A stretch of DNA of 64,000 nt from Babesia bovis T2Bo. Lineage: Eukaryota; Apicomplexa; Aconoidasida; Piroplasmida; Babesiidae. A program made the position numbers and the translations under genes. The DNA lies in NCBI RefSeq assembly GCF_000165395.2, contig NC_010575.1, positions 2,465,001 to 2,529,000 of the forward strand, given 5' to 3'. Shown here one piece after another: positions 53,901-64,000 of the stretch; position 1 is the stretch's first letter; the number at the start of each line of letters is the position of its first letter. The notes under the pieces were generated by a model. The model saw only the letters and a list, made by a program, of their open reading frames with translations. It did no database searches and was not told the origin of the DNA.

Positions 53901-56900
53901 ATTTTAATGAATTCTGAGCTAGGTGAAACAGATAGAATCTGCCATAAACCTACAACAATTTATGAACATATTCAAGAACCAGGAAAAATTGCTTGCACTA
54001 AAGTACCAGACTTGCCTTGTACATCTTTAAATGCCAATATCGCTCGTCAAGAGACAGTTAATTGCTTTATTACTCAGAAACGGTCTGGTGTGATGTTATG
54101 GATAATAGTGGATCTTAGAAATGAAACCATGTCATTAGAGGATATATATAGCGGTGAGCTCTACAACCCTTCTGAAGAACCAGGCACGTCAAGTCCCACT
54201 ACCGCTATACCATTATTAGTATATCCCGATAGCATAGAAACTGTTACTTATGATTCTATCGACTTCGTCTATCTTATAGAAAGTGAGAATTCGGTTATTC
54301 GCACTTTCCTTATTTACCATCGTGATGAGAGGAAGCAACTCGTATATTACGGTAATTCCAAACCTGATAATGCACCATATAGTACGTATCTTGGCATTAA
54401 AGGTATACAAATGTCTAAGCGAGAAGAAAACTCCGCCGTAAAAGATGATTACCTTTTGTTGTTTCGTAGACCAGAGAGTCTTGGATTCGGCAACCAAATG
54501 GGTGGCTACGTGACGGTACTGAATATTCAGGAAACCATCAGAGTTAGTGACTTCGATTATACAATTCCACATTGGATCATTGTCGGGACTGACCATTATA
54601 TTGAACCCACTATTAAGTGCTCAACATCACATTTCAACGGTTTGACAAGGTACGATCTAGAAGTAGTGTCAGATCCGTGGCATAGTAACACGGGGTCATC
54701 AAAATGTGTTGAAATGGGTCCACCTCCTCGTGAACCACTGGATGCCCTAGGTCCAGCAGAGGCGCCCTTGGAATTGGTGGGTAACGCAGCAGTAAGAAAC
54801 GCAATCAGTGTATCCCACGATGGTAAACTTACAATCAGCGTTCGTGACATTAACCGAATAACTGTCAGAATTCGTATAACAGCAGTCGGACCGATTGATG
54901 CGAAATGCATATACAAAACACTTTCTTTAGCTTGTCCTGACGGTCATTTCTTCCACAACGACAAGGTCACAAAGAAGAGAGGTTGTAAAGTATGCCCTGT
55001 TGGTTATTACAATTCTATTCTACTAATAGAAAAAGATTTGATTAAATGGGGAGAATGTACACAATGTCCTGAAAACGAATCTACAATTGACGTTGGAGCT
55101 GCATCACCAAGCCAATGTATATGCTCTCCAGGTTATTACCTGGTTAATGGCTCAAAACCTCGTTGCCAACCATGTCCAGCAGGCACTTGGAAAAGTGTTG
55201 TTGGAGCTCAAGAATGTACTGGAGGTGGATGTTATAAAAATTCTGATTCAGATGTTATCGGTAGCACAACAGAAGAAGGAAGAAAATGCGCTTGTCGCCG
55301 TGGCTACTACTATAGGCATCTTGCTGGTTATGCTAAAGAATGCGTACCTTGTGAAGAAGGTTATTTTTGTCCGGGAGGCTTCCATGGCAAAAAACTTCCT
55401 TGTCCTGTAAATATGACCACACATATCGTACTTCCTACAAAGGATGCTAGTGGTCAATATAATATGGCTAGCACCGTTAATGATTGTGTATGTAAACCTG
55501 GATTTCAACCTGCAAAAGTGGAAAGGATAGATGATATTACAACGGAGGAACACAAGCTAATGTTGGAAGTGGAAACAGAACTTTTCTTGCATGCCATTGA
55601 AAATGCTGACGTTTCCCGGCTAATATGCATTCCTTGTCCTTACAATACTTATAAAGTCTTGAAGGGTGATAGCACTTGCATTCCGTGCCCACCCAAGACA
55701 TTTAGAGATCCGAATAACACAAACGATATACTCACATGCAACAAATGTGAGCCAGGATACTTCGAAACAAATGATCCGTCAACACCATGTGAAGAATGTC
55801 CTCCAAACCACATTTGTGTTGGATCAGATCCACTAGATCCCGAAATGATGAAATACAAAGGCAAAAAGACAATGTGTCACAAAAACGCAATCACAATTCC
55901 ACCATATGATAAGAACATTAATATGACTCACTGCCTATGTATACAAGGATTTACAGTTTCTAAAGACCTTAGTTCAAACTGTGAAGCTGTGCCCAAAGGC
56001 ACATACAAGGATGTAATAGGTAACGTAGCACCTATTGATTGTCCTGAGGGATCATATACTGCAGAACCTGGCGCATCATCAAAGAAGGATTGTGTATGCA
56101 AAAAAGGAATGTATTTTGATCAAACCAATAAAAGATGTACGATATGTCCAGTGGGAAAATATTGTCTGGGTGGTCGAACGAAAAATGATGAACATACGCC
56201 ACCAACAGATTGTGGTGATATTAATTCTGTAACCAAGGAACCTGGAGCATCGAGCCACACTGATTGCCTTTGTAAACCAGGATTTTACTTGAGACATGAA
56301 GGTCAGAGTGGATGTGTGGAATGCCCCGAAAATACATTTAAAGATCATGTATCTAATGAAAGTTGTACAGATTGTGACGATCATTCTTCTACCAACGGTA
56401 AAATAGGAGCGATATCTAAAGAACATTGTGTTTGTGCTCCAGGATACTACTTCAATGGGACATGTCAAGCATGTAGACATCCAAAGAAGTACTGTCCAGG
56501 AGGGTCAACTAGAAGGGATATAAAGACAGGGGAAATCATGTACGAAACTAAAGCACCAGTTGATTGTCCACCCAATACTGAAATACCTCCTGGAGTTGAC
56601 ACTGCAGACAGCGTAGAAAGTTGCAAATGTGGGAAGGGATTTGCACTAGCAAAAAACAATGAAGTAAGAATGATAAAATCGTGCGTCCCATGTGAACCCG
56701 GGACGTACAAGAGCTCTGTGATGGACTCCAGTTGCAATGGTTTGTGTACTCAGAATGCGACTAGCAAAGCTGGTGCGCACAGCCCAGCACAATGCTACTG
56801 CCAACGTGGTTACTACTACCTGGCTGGTGGCATTTGCGCACCTTGTGTAGAAGGAGCTCGATGTGATGGTGGTGTCGTGGAAGTTGATGAGGTCGGCGCC

Positions 56901-59381
56901 GATGCAGATGGCAACGACGATCAAGATGACGACGTCGTCGTGCGCAGAACACATATCAACCCGGTACCCATCGAAGGTTACTTTTTGGACAAAATCAACC
57001 AAGAGTTGCGCAAGCCTGATGACTGGCGTTTTATCATGTGTCCCATCAAAGGCGCTTGTCTCGGAGAGAAGGGTTGTTCCGAGTCGATGACAGCTTACCT
57101 ATGTGCCGAATGTAAAACTGGTTATACCAACAACTTTAAGAAGGGCACTCTCTGTACCAAGTGCCCCAAGACAATGACCAACGTGGTTCTTACTATTGCT
57201 TGGTACCTAGGTTTACTTCTGGTCAACATTGTGATGGCCTGCCTGAACGTTAGCGCCGGTTATAACCGTCGTTCTATCCACTCAGTCGTCATCAAGATTG
57301 CTCTCAACTACGGTATTTGTATGTCAGTGCTGAATGTGATCAACTTCGGCGACCTGGCGTTACCTGCAGAACTGAAATCATACACTCTACGATGGTTTAA
57401 GGTTATACATCGTGAAAGTAGTGTTGTTCACACTTCGATCGACTGTCTGCTTCAACATTGGTTTGGTATGACCCACGCCGTCTCCTTCTTCTATAGCATG
57501 TTGTTCATTGCGTGCTTGCCCGTGATATTACTTGTGGTCGTTACAGTTCTGATGTGGGTCATCCTTGAGCTGTTCAAGATCAAGAGGCATCATGTGACTC
57601 GTTCCAAGTTGGCCTTGCTCTACCAGTCATCCCTGCAGGGTATGCATTACCTGGCAGATCGACTTCGCGATGAGTATGCCAATGAACGTTTATTCCTGAT
57701 ATTCCGTTACATCCCGCTACCTGGTGAAACCCGTTGGGTCAGGTTCAAGCACTTTTTGGAAGACATGATTCCGATTTATGTCACAGTGCTTTTCTCAGTC
57801 CATGGCAACACTACAAGTCAAATGTTAAGTCTGCTGGATTGTACTTGTATCCACTTGGGCCAGTCGGTGCCCAGCAAGTACATGCTACGACCTGCTATGA
57901 GCATCAGGTGTTCCCTGGACCCGGGTAGTGCATACTTCCCTTACCTTTTGCTGGGTCTCGGAGGTTTAATCTTTTGGGGGTTCGGCATTCCGTTCTTCTC
58001 ATATATTGTCCTGCTGGTGAACCGTAAGAAGCTGTACGCACCTGACGTGCGTATGAAGTACGGTTTCTTGCACAATGGTTACCAACAGGAATACTGGTTC
58101 TGGGAGGCCATCGTGTTCACACGTAAAAGTTTGGTCCTGGTGATTGGCAGCATTGTCATCGTGCCCTCAGAGAATACCAGTGCATCTCGTATGTGGATGG
58201 CCCTTGCTGTCGCCGTGGTCTTCCTCATCATACAGCTTATCTACAAGCCATTCGACGAACGCGACTACTTTGTTCTCGGACGTCTCGAGAGCCACAGTAT
58301 GATATCATGGACTATGACTCTCATTTTTTCGTTGTTTGCAATTGAAGGTGAATTTTCTGCTTACAATAATATGTACCTCCTGAGTATAACATCAATCATT
58401 AACTTCTGCTTTATCTCAGAGGTGGCTTTAGAATTGGGATTGGCATATTGTGATAATATACGTTTCCGTAAGGATCAATGCAGTACTTCAATCATCAGCA
58501 AAATTAATCGCTCATTGGCAGCCATTTCAGAGAAGCGTAAATCTCGTGAGCCACTGATCGTTTTTAATGAACTTAATAGAACAATTGATTTGTGTGCACC
58601 AAAATCAAATCAATGGTATGTTTTTGACGAAAGGAATAGAAGGCTAACATATTCGGAAAAGGTGTATTTTACCCATATAGTAACTGAAGTGATCAACTTT
58701 TCTAACATTCACATGAAGTTAGATATCATCCCAACAGACTTCCCCGAGTTCATAACAAGGCTTGCATTTGCCGTAAACTTCCATGAGTTGAACAAGAAAA
58801 GAGCTGATGACATCGTCCGCTCACTTGCTGATGGTAACCTTGATGAAATAGTTAATTTGGTCATGTTTGAAGCTAGACAACCAAAACGTAGACTGTCAAG
58901 CCTACAAAGCTTTGCTTCCAACATTAACAATGAAGATGATGAACATATTGTACCTCCTGGGCTACTGTTCGATAAGGAGGTCATCAACGAAGGAATCCCC
59001 CTATCTGACTTCTACATGGCACTATCTATTATAAAAATGAAAGATATATATAATGTTGTTAAAACATATGCAGCATTCAAGGTTTTGCGAATAAATGCGG
59101 ACCGAGAAGAAGTCCAGGAACAATATGAGAAACTAGAGCAAATGAAAGACTTACTACGTCGAATACGTGATCCAGATAATAAGACATTAGAAGAAATATT
59201 CTGCTCCGATGAAGATATTGAAAAGGAGAGACGTGATGTAGAAGAACTCGAAAGAAAGTTAGAGTTGTTGAAGAATGACCCCTTAGGGGCATTGGAAGAA
59301 TTTGGCGATGATACCTTTGATACTCAAATAGTACAAGTAGGCTTTCGTAAAAATCCCAATATACGCAACTACTCGCCTTAA
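50904..59381 (+). CDS. Cysteine repeat modular protein (CRMP), copy 1
   Basis: Four exons: 50904-51005, 51048-51198, 51272-51817 and 51847-59381. They encode about 2,777 residues. A signal peptide starts the protein (VVWRTFWLFVLCLLHRSHY). A Cys-containing ectodomain of ~1,250 residues follows. From about residue 1295 come many GCC2/GCC3 (ephrin-receptor-like) repeats of the form CxxCPxGxY...GAxSxxxCxCxxGYY. From about 2045 to 2470 there are multiple transmembrane helices. The tail is cytoplasmic with a coiled coil (EEVQEQYEKLEQMKDLLRRI). This is the CRMP architecture of Plasmodium and Toxoplasma, linked to apical rhoptry discharge and host-cell entry. Residues ~1893-2422 lie in a block almost identical to copy 2. 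Confidence 0.92.
56724..58313 (+). repeat. 1,590-bp inverted repeat, arm in CRMP copy 1
   Basis: This segment is the reverse complement of 60723-62312, with the same length and only one difference noticed (C56972 against T in copy 2, silent). It encodes the last cysteine repeats, an acidic DGNDDQDDDVVV insert and most of the membrane domain. On both sides the paralogues diverge sharply. It is visibly GC-richer than the AT-rich sequence around it in this gene. Confidence 0.97.
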
Positions 59382-59477
59382 TAACGCAGAGAAAACTTTG
59401 ATGCGTGCCAACAGAATGTAATCTAAAAACATTGGATTCATAAAATAATGTAGTAACCTAAAAATTAAATATTAGAG

Positions 59478-62400
59478 TCAATCATCAGATTCATCAGTAG
59501 TATAATCTGACGCATCACCAGAATCGGTTTCATACTCTTCATCGCTTACAGATGAGCCAGATTCATCATCTAGGCTTTCATTCTCATCGTTCCTACGTAA
59601 ACCATTCTTGAGGCAGAAACCAACTTGCAGCATCAGCTCATCCATCGAAGTTTCAGCCTGCTTTTCAACTTCTGGAACATACGCATCTGGATTTTCACGC
59701 ATTTCCTTGAGGTTTTTGCTTAGCTGCTCTCGTTTAGCAATGAGGCTCTTCACCTGTTCTTCCAGTTCAACAATACTCTTTTTCAGCGTAATTGAATCTG
59801 AAGCTTCAATACCTTCCTTGACATTCATGAGGATGCCATGGGTCTTGCGTAACTTGGCATTTGTCTCTTCCATCCTGGCGACGTTGTCCTTATCACGACG
59901 TGATTTCACACGCCTGAACATAGTAAACAGGAATGTCAACATGTCGATATCCATGATCCAAATACGTGTGAGGCAGTGGTAGAAATCTGTGAGCCTAGTG
60001 TTACAGCCAAGCACCTTGTCATCAAAAAGGCAGTCCATGATGAACTGCAATTCTTCTTGACGCAACCCGATAGCGGCACCAAGGCTCTTTTCGTCTGTTA
60101 AAACATTCGAAAATGCTTCATCGTCATCCATTTCCTCCAAGTTTACGATTCTGTTAAGTTTATGCGATTCCTTTTCAGCAGCCCATGCTACGAGAGTTGA
60201 AAGGTCACCATCCGATAACTCCTGAAACAGCTCTCTTTTAGCCATCTTTTCTTCGAACCGTCTAAGTGACAGTGACAACCGAACTAAAAATTCGATCAAC
60301 AACTTAGGCATAACATCAAGCTTAAGATGTGACACAACAATGCGATATAGTTCAGTAACAATGTTCACAAAGTAGTAACGTTCCAGAGGTTTCAGCTCAT
60401 ATGTCTTCTTACCAAACCAGGTGTAGCGGTGACGTGTGATCCTTAGCTGCAAGTATGAAGTAGTTTGGTTATATGTGATCTGCGGTTCGCGTAAGTAACG
60501 ACGCGAATCAAAAAACAGAACGGCGTCCACAAGCCAACGTAATTTCTTAAAGAATCTGTTTTCCCCTTTATACCTAATGGTATCAACCAGCGAACGCAGG
60601 AAACTCTTAAAAACAACATAGAAGAAGTAGCCAGAGTTTATGAGCACCAACGCACAGACTGTGGTGACCACAAATGGAGTCAATGTAACATAACACATAA
60701 GAGAGACTGCTAGCAAGTTAGCAGTCCATGATATCATACTGTGGCTCTCGAGACGTCCGAGAACAAAGTAGTCGCGTTCGTCGAATGGCTTGTAGATAAG
60801 CTGTATGATGAGGAAGACCACGGCGACAGCAAGGGCCATCCACATACGAGATGCACTGGTATTCTCTGAGGGCACGATGACAATGCTGCCAATCACCAGG
60901 ACCAAACTTTTACGTGTGAACACGATGGCCTCCCAGAACCAGTATTCCTGTTGGTAACCATTGTGCAAGAAACCGTACTTCATACGCACGTCAGGTGCGT
61001 ACAGCTTCTTACGGTTCACCAGCAGGACAATATATGAGAAGAACGGAATGCCGAACCCCCAAAAGATTAAACCTCCGAGACCCAGCAAAAGGTAAGGGAA
61101 GTATGCACTACCCGGGTCCAGGGAACACCTGATGCTCATAGCAGGTCGTAGCATGTACTTGCTGGGCACCGACTGGCCCAAGTGGATACAAGTACAATCC
61201 AGCAGACTTAACATTTGACTTGTAGTGTTGCCATGGACTGAGAAAAGCACTGTGACATAAATCGGAATCATGTCTTCCAAAAAGTGCTTGAACCTGACCC
61301 AACGGGTTTCACCAGGTAGCGGGATGTAACGGAATATCAGGAATAAACGTTCATTGGCATACTCATCGCGAAGTCGATCTGCCAGGTAATGCATACCCTG
61401 CAGGGATGACTGGTAGAGCAAGGCCAACTTGGAACGAGTCACATGATGCCTCTTGATCTTGAACAGCTCAAGGATGACCCACATCAGAACTGTAACGACC
61501 ACAAGTAATATCACGGGCAAGCACGCAATGAACAACATGCTATAGAAGAAGGAGACGGCGTGGGTCATACCAAACCAATGTTGAAGCAGACAGTCGATCG
61601 AAGTGTGAACAACACTACTTTCACGATGTATAACCTTAAACCATCGTAGAGTGTATGATTTCAGTTCTGCAGGTAACGCCAGGTCGCCGAAGTTGATCAC
61701 ATTCAGCACTGACATACAAATACCGTAGTTGAGAGCAATCTTGATGACGACTGAGTGGATAGAACGACGGTTATAACCGGCGCTAACGTTCAGGCAGGCC
61801 ATCACAATGTTGACCAGAAGTAAACCTAGGTACCAAGCAATAGTAAGAACCACGTTGGTCATTGTCTTGGGGCACTTGGTACAGAGAGTGCCCTTCTTAA
61901 AGTTGTTGGTATAACCAGTTTTACATTCGGCACATAGGTAAGCTGTCATCGACTCGGAACAACCCTTCTCTCCGAGACAAGCGCCTTTGATGGGACACAT
62001 GATAAAACGCCAGTCATCAGGCTTGCGCAACTCTTGGTTGATTTTGTCCAAAAAGTAACCTTCAATGGGTACCGGGTTGATATGTGTTCTGCGCACGACG
62101 ACGTCGTCATCTTGATCGTCGTTGCCATCTGCATCGGCGCCGACCTCATCAACTTCCACGACACCACCATCACATCGAGCTCCTTCTACACAAGGTGCGC
62201 AAATGCCACCAGCCAGGTAGTAGTAACCACGTTGGCAGTAGCATTGTGCTGGGCTGTGCGCACCAGCTTTGCTAGTCGCATTCTGAGTACACAAACCATT
62301 GCAACTGGAGTCTATTACCGTACTCTTATAGGATCCTGGAGCGCAAGGTACACAAACCTTTTCATGAGTGTTATCGTTCATCTTCGCCAAAGCGTATCCT

Positions 62401-64000
62401 TTACCGCATTGACAGTTACTAACACTAAAGGCTGTCTCTACACCAGGTAAAATTTTCGTGTATGGTGGGCATTGCACCGGATCTTTGTTGAGATATATAC
62501 CTTTACCCGTAACGGGATCACGCCCCGATAAGTATCCACCAGGGCAATACTTATCTGCAAAACCACACGGTTTACATGTACCGTCCAAGTAGTACCCCGG
62601 GGCACAAATGCATTGATCTTTGGATGTAGCACCAAGTTCACCGTATGTCAACGAATTCTTGTCACATTCGCTACAGCTTTCGTTGGATACATGCGATTTG
62701 TATGTGTTCTCTGGGCATTGGACACAGCCGCTGAGCCCATCTTGACGCATATAATAACCAGGTTTGCATAGGCATTCGCTGGGACTCGATGCGCCAGGCT
62801 CGGTAGTAATTGAATTCTCATCGGCGCAGACAGTTGGAGGCATATGATCACCGTTCGGAAGGCGCCCACCTAGACAAAACTTACCAACTGGGCATATGAC
62901 GCATTTCCAATGAGCTTCGTCAAAGAACATACCCTTATGACAAACACATTCGTTAGCAGATGTGGCGCCAGGGCTTAAAGTATAGGACCCATTAGGGCAC
63001 TGGGTTGGTCCGACATTTCCTACAACATCCTTGTAAGTGTTTTTCGGTACCGCTTCACATTTTACTATACCATTTCTAGTACGGGCCATATAACCCTTGT
63101 CACAGAGACAGTGGTGGGCATGAGTATTGTCCTCATATGGCGCTAGAGTCACTGAATTCTTGTCACACTTTATCCTTTTACCACTGTACAACTTCAGAGA
63201 AGGGTCAATTGGATCTGATCCAACACAAATGTGGTTTGGAGGGCACACTTCACATGGGTTCGTAAAATCATTAGTCTCGTAGTATCCAGGACCACACCTA
63301 TTACAGTTTTTAGCGTTGCTGTTACCACTTGTCAGGCTGTAGGTGTTATTAGGGCACCTAGTACACGGATCAGAGCTTGGTATTGCCTTGTACATATTAT
63401 TGGGACATGGTACACAAACCCATTTGTGGTAATCCCGTATGTTATGCGTAGCTTTTATTCGTTGGCCGATTTCATACTCGAAAGTACCTCTAGTAGAAAC
63501 GTTTATTGGCCTGGCTGGTTCATAACCTGCGGAACATACACAGTCATCTATGCTCACCGCTGCCTGATTCAGCGTAGTTGTGTAAACCGGGCATTTCCTT
63601 TGCCTCGACTTATAACCTCCCACGCAATAGTATCCTTCTTCACAAGGTTTGCAGCCACCTCGTTCACCCTCTCCACCACGGTTGTAATAGAACCCGGGAA
63701 AGCACCGACAGAACATATCTGCTTGTGATAGGCTCGCTGGATTTGTTGAGAAGGCATTTTGACCACATGTTCCCGCGCATTGGCCGAAACCTAGCGCAGA
63801 TTTGTAGCTAGAGACGCCACACGGCTCACATTTCTTAGGCCCAGGTCCCTCGATCTTGGCTGAATAACCGGCTATGCAAGTACATTCGTCAACCGATTTT
63901 GCCCCTAGACCCATGGTAGTTTGGTTGGCAGGGCACGGCGTGCATTTAAGCACCAGGTCCGCATTGTTTAATATCATTTCATGCGAATTGTAAGTTCCGA
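59478..64000 (-). CDS. Cysteine repeat modular protein (CRMP), copy 2 (5' end outside window)
   Basis: The visible part is one open exon of ~1,507 codons that runs through 64000; the frame upstream of the first Met (63977) is open and reads GTYNS, so the start lies outside. It contains GCC2/GCC3-type Cys repeats (CxxCPxNxxxxxxGAxSxxxCxC), then the same membrane domain as copy 1, then a cytoplasmic region with a coiled coil (LEEQVKSLIAKREQLSKNLKEM) and an acidic Ser/Asp tail. Outside the shared block it is clearly homologous to copy 1 but diverged. The two genes converge, with 96 bp between stop codons. Base composition is more even than in copy 1. Confidence 0.92.
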   Translation of the reverse strand, partial: GTYNSHEMILNNADLVLKCTPCPANQTTMGLGAKSVDECTCIAGYSAKIEGPGPKKCEPCGVSSYKSALGFGQCAGTCGQNAFSTNPASLSQADMFCRCFPGFYYNRGGEGERGGCKPCEEGYYCVGGYKSRQRKCPVYTTTLNQAAVSIDDCVCSAGYEPARPINVSTRGTFEYEIGQRIKATHNIRDYHKWVCVPCPNNMYKAIPSSDPCTRCPNNTYSLTSGNSNAKNCNRCGPGYYETNDFTNPCEVCPPNHICVGSDPIDPSLKLYSGKRIKCDKNSVTLAPYEDNTHAHHCLCDKGYMARTRNGIVKCEAVPKNTYKDVVGNVGPTQCPNGSYTLSPGATSANECVCHKGMFFDEAHWKCVICPVGKFCLGGRLPNGDHMPPTVCADENSITTEPGASSPSECLCKPGYYMRQDGLSGCVQCPENTYKSHVSNESCSECDKNSLTYGELGATSKDQCICAPGYYLDGTCKPCGFADKYCPGGYLSGRDPVTGKGIYLNKDPVQCPPYTKILPGVETAFSVSNCQCGKGYALAKMNDNTHEKVCVPCAPGSYKSTVIDSSCNGLCTQNATSKAGAHSPAQCYCQRGYYYLAGGICAPCVEGARCDGGVVEVDEVGADADGNDDQDDDVVVRRTHINPVPIEGYFLDKINQELRKPDDWRFIMCPIKGACLGEKGCSESMTAYLCAECKTGYTNNFKKGTLCTKCPKTMTNVVLTIAWYLGLLLVNIVMACLNVSAGYNRRSIHSVVIKIALNYGICMSVLNVINFGDLALPAELKSYTLRWFKVIHRESSVVHTSIDCLLQHWFGMTHAVSFFYSMLFIACLPVILLVVVTVLMWVILELFKIKRHHVTRSKLALLYQSSLQGMHYLADRLRDEYANERLFLIFRYIPLPGETRWVRFKHFLEDMIPIYVTVLFSVHGNTTSQMLSLLDCTCIHLGQSVPSKYMLRPAMSIRCSLDPGSAYFPYLLLGLGGLIFWGFGIPFFSYIVLLVNRKKLYAPDVRMKYGFLHNGYQQEYWFWEAIVFTRKSLVLVIGSIVIVPSENTSASRMWMALAVAVVFLIIQLIYKPFDERDYFVLGRLESHSMISWTANLLAVSLMCYVTLTPFVVTTVCALVLINSGYFFYVVFKSFLRSLVDTIRYKGENRFFKKLRWLVDAVLFFDSRRYLREPQITYNQTTSYLQLRITRHRYTWFGKKTYELKPLERYYFVNIVTELYRIVVSHLKLDVMPKLLIEFLVRLSLSLRRFEEKMAKRELFQELSDGDLSTLVAWAAEKESHKLNRIVNLEEMDDDEAFSNVLTDEKSLGAAIGLRQEELQFIMDCLFDDKVLGCNTRLTDFYHCLTRIWIMDIDMLTFLFTMFRRVKSRRDKDNVARMEETNAKLRKTHGILMNVKEGIEASDSITLKKSIVELEEQVKSLIAKREQLSKNLKEMRENPDAYVPEVEKQAETSMDELMLQVGFCLKNGLRRNDENESLDDESGSSVSDEEYETDSGDASDYTTDESDD
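60723..62312 (-). repeat. 1,590-bp inverted repeat, arm in CRMP copy 2
   Basis: The partner of 56724-58313. The two arms are separated by 2,409 bp (58314-60722) that hold both C-termini. Composition matches its own flanks better than the copy 1 arm matches its flanks, so this gene is the likelier donor of the shared sequence. Confidence 0.97.

Noticed and set aside
56863..57090. Short ORFs repeated at 57734-57928, 61108-61302, 61946-62173 and 62084-62275
   Set aside because: Shadow frames of the two CRMP genes. Their near-identity only reflects the inverted repeat.
1..64000. tRNA genes, CRISPR arrays, bacterial-type operons, insertion sequences
   Set aside because: No B-box-like GGTTCRANYCC in a plausible fold, no spaced direct repeats, no transposase. 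Architecture is eukaryotic.

Overview
The window looks like nuclear chromosomal DNA of a piroplasmid apicomplexan, most likely Babesia sensu stricto. Genes are densely packed on both strands. Introns are very short (mostly 26-41 nt, GTRNGT...YAG). Spacers are AT-rich but coding sequence is of moderate GC. Many proteins are conserved eukaryotic housekeeping proteins, and these sit beside apicomplexan-specific ones (cysteine repeat modular proteins, apicoplast-type leader peptides). B. bovis would fit the composition, but the species is an inference. Exon structures were worked out by hand from splice signals, reading-frame continuity and family conservation. Every spliced model given closes in frame.

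Layout. 1-6814 (-): N-terminal ~2,260 residues of a PI3K-related kinase (ATR-like), cut by the window edge. 8018-14050: ASF1 histone chaperone, cytochrome c heme lyase, ISY1 splicing factor, a Sec14 lipid-transfer protein, a U1 snRNA gene (not protein coding) and UTP18. 14935-19610: a small membrane protein, a long hairpin, RNA polymerase I/III subunit RPAC1, eIF1A and proteasome RPN5. 20272-25594: a Brr6/Brl1-type nuclear-envelope protein and a tandem pair of secreted lineage-specific paralogues. 25985-35437: TCF25/Rqc1, a pseudouridine synthase, an RBBP6/Mpe1-like DWNN-RING protein, TIM50, VPS53 and a small membrane protein. 35884-44485: alanyl-tRNA synthetase with a possible organellar leader, EIPR1 WD40 protein, an RqcH-type NFACT protein with a signal-like N-terminus, and a predicted mitochondrial helical-repeat protein. 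44791-50483: a coiled-coil protein, Asterix (PAT complex), a secreted acidic coiled-coil protein, ERCC1, a tiny JPT/HN1-like protein and an orphan. 50904-64000: two giant cysteine repeat modular proteins (CRMPs), tail to tail.

How the genes work together. Most neighbours are unrelated. Two themes stand out. (1) The two CRMP genes share a 1,590-bp inverted block that is almost identical at DNA level, while both flanks have diverged; this is the signature of recent gene conversion. In Toxoplasma and Plasmodium CRMPs act at the apical tip and in invasion. (2) Alanyl-tRNA synthetase, an RqcH-like protein and TCF25/Rqc1 lie within 17 kb. All three belong to ribosome-associated quality control or its alanine supply, and the first two carry leaders that could send them to the apicoplast. 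RNA processing is also well represented: U1, ISY1, UTP18, RBBP6-like protein and a pseudouridine synthase.
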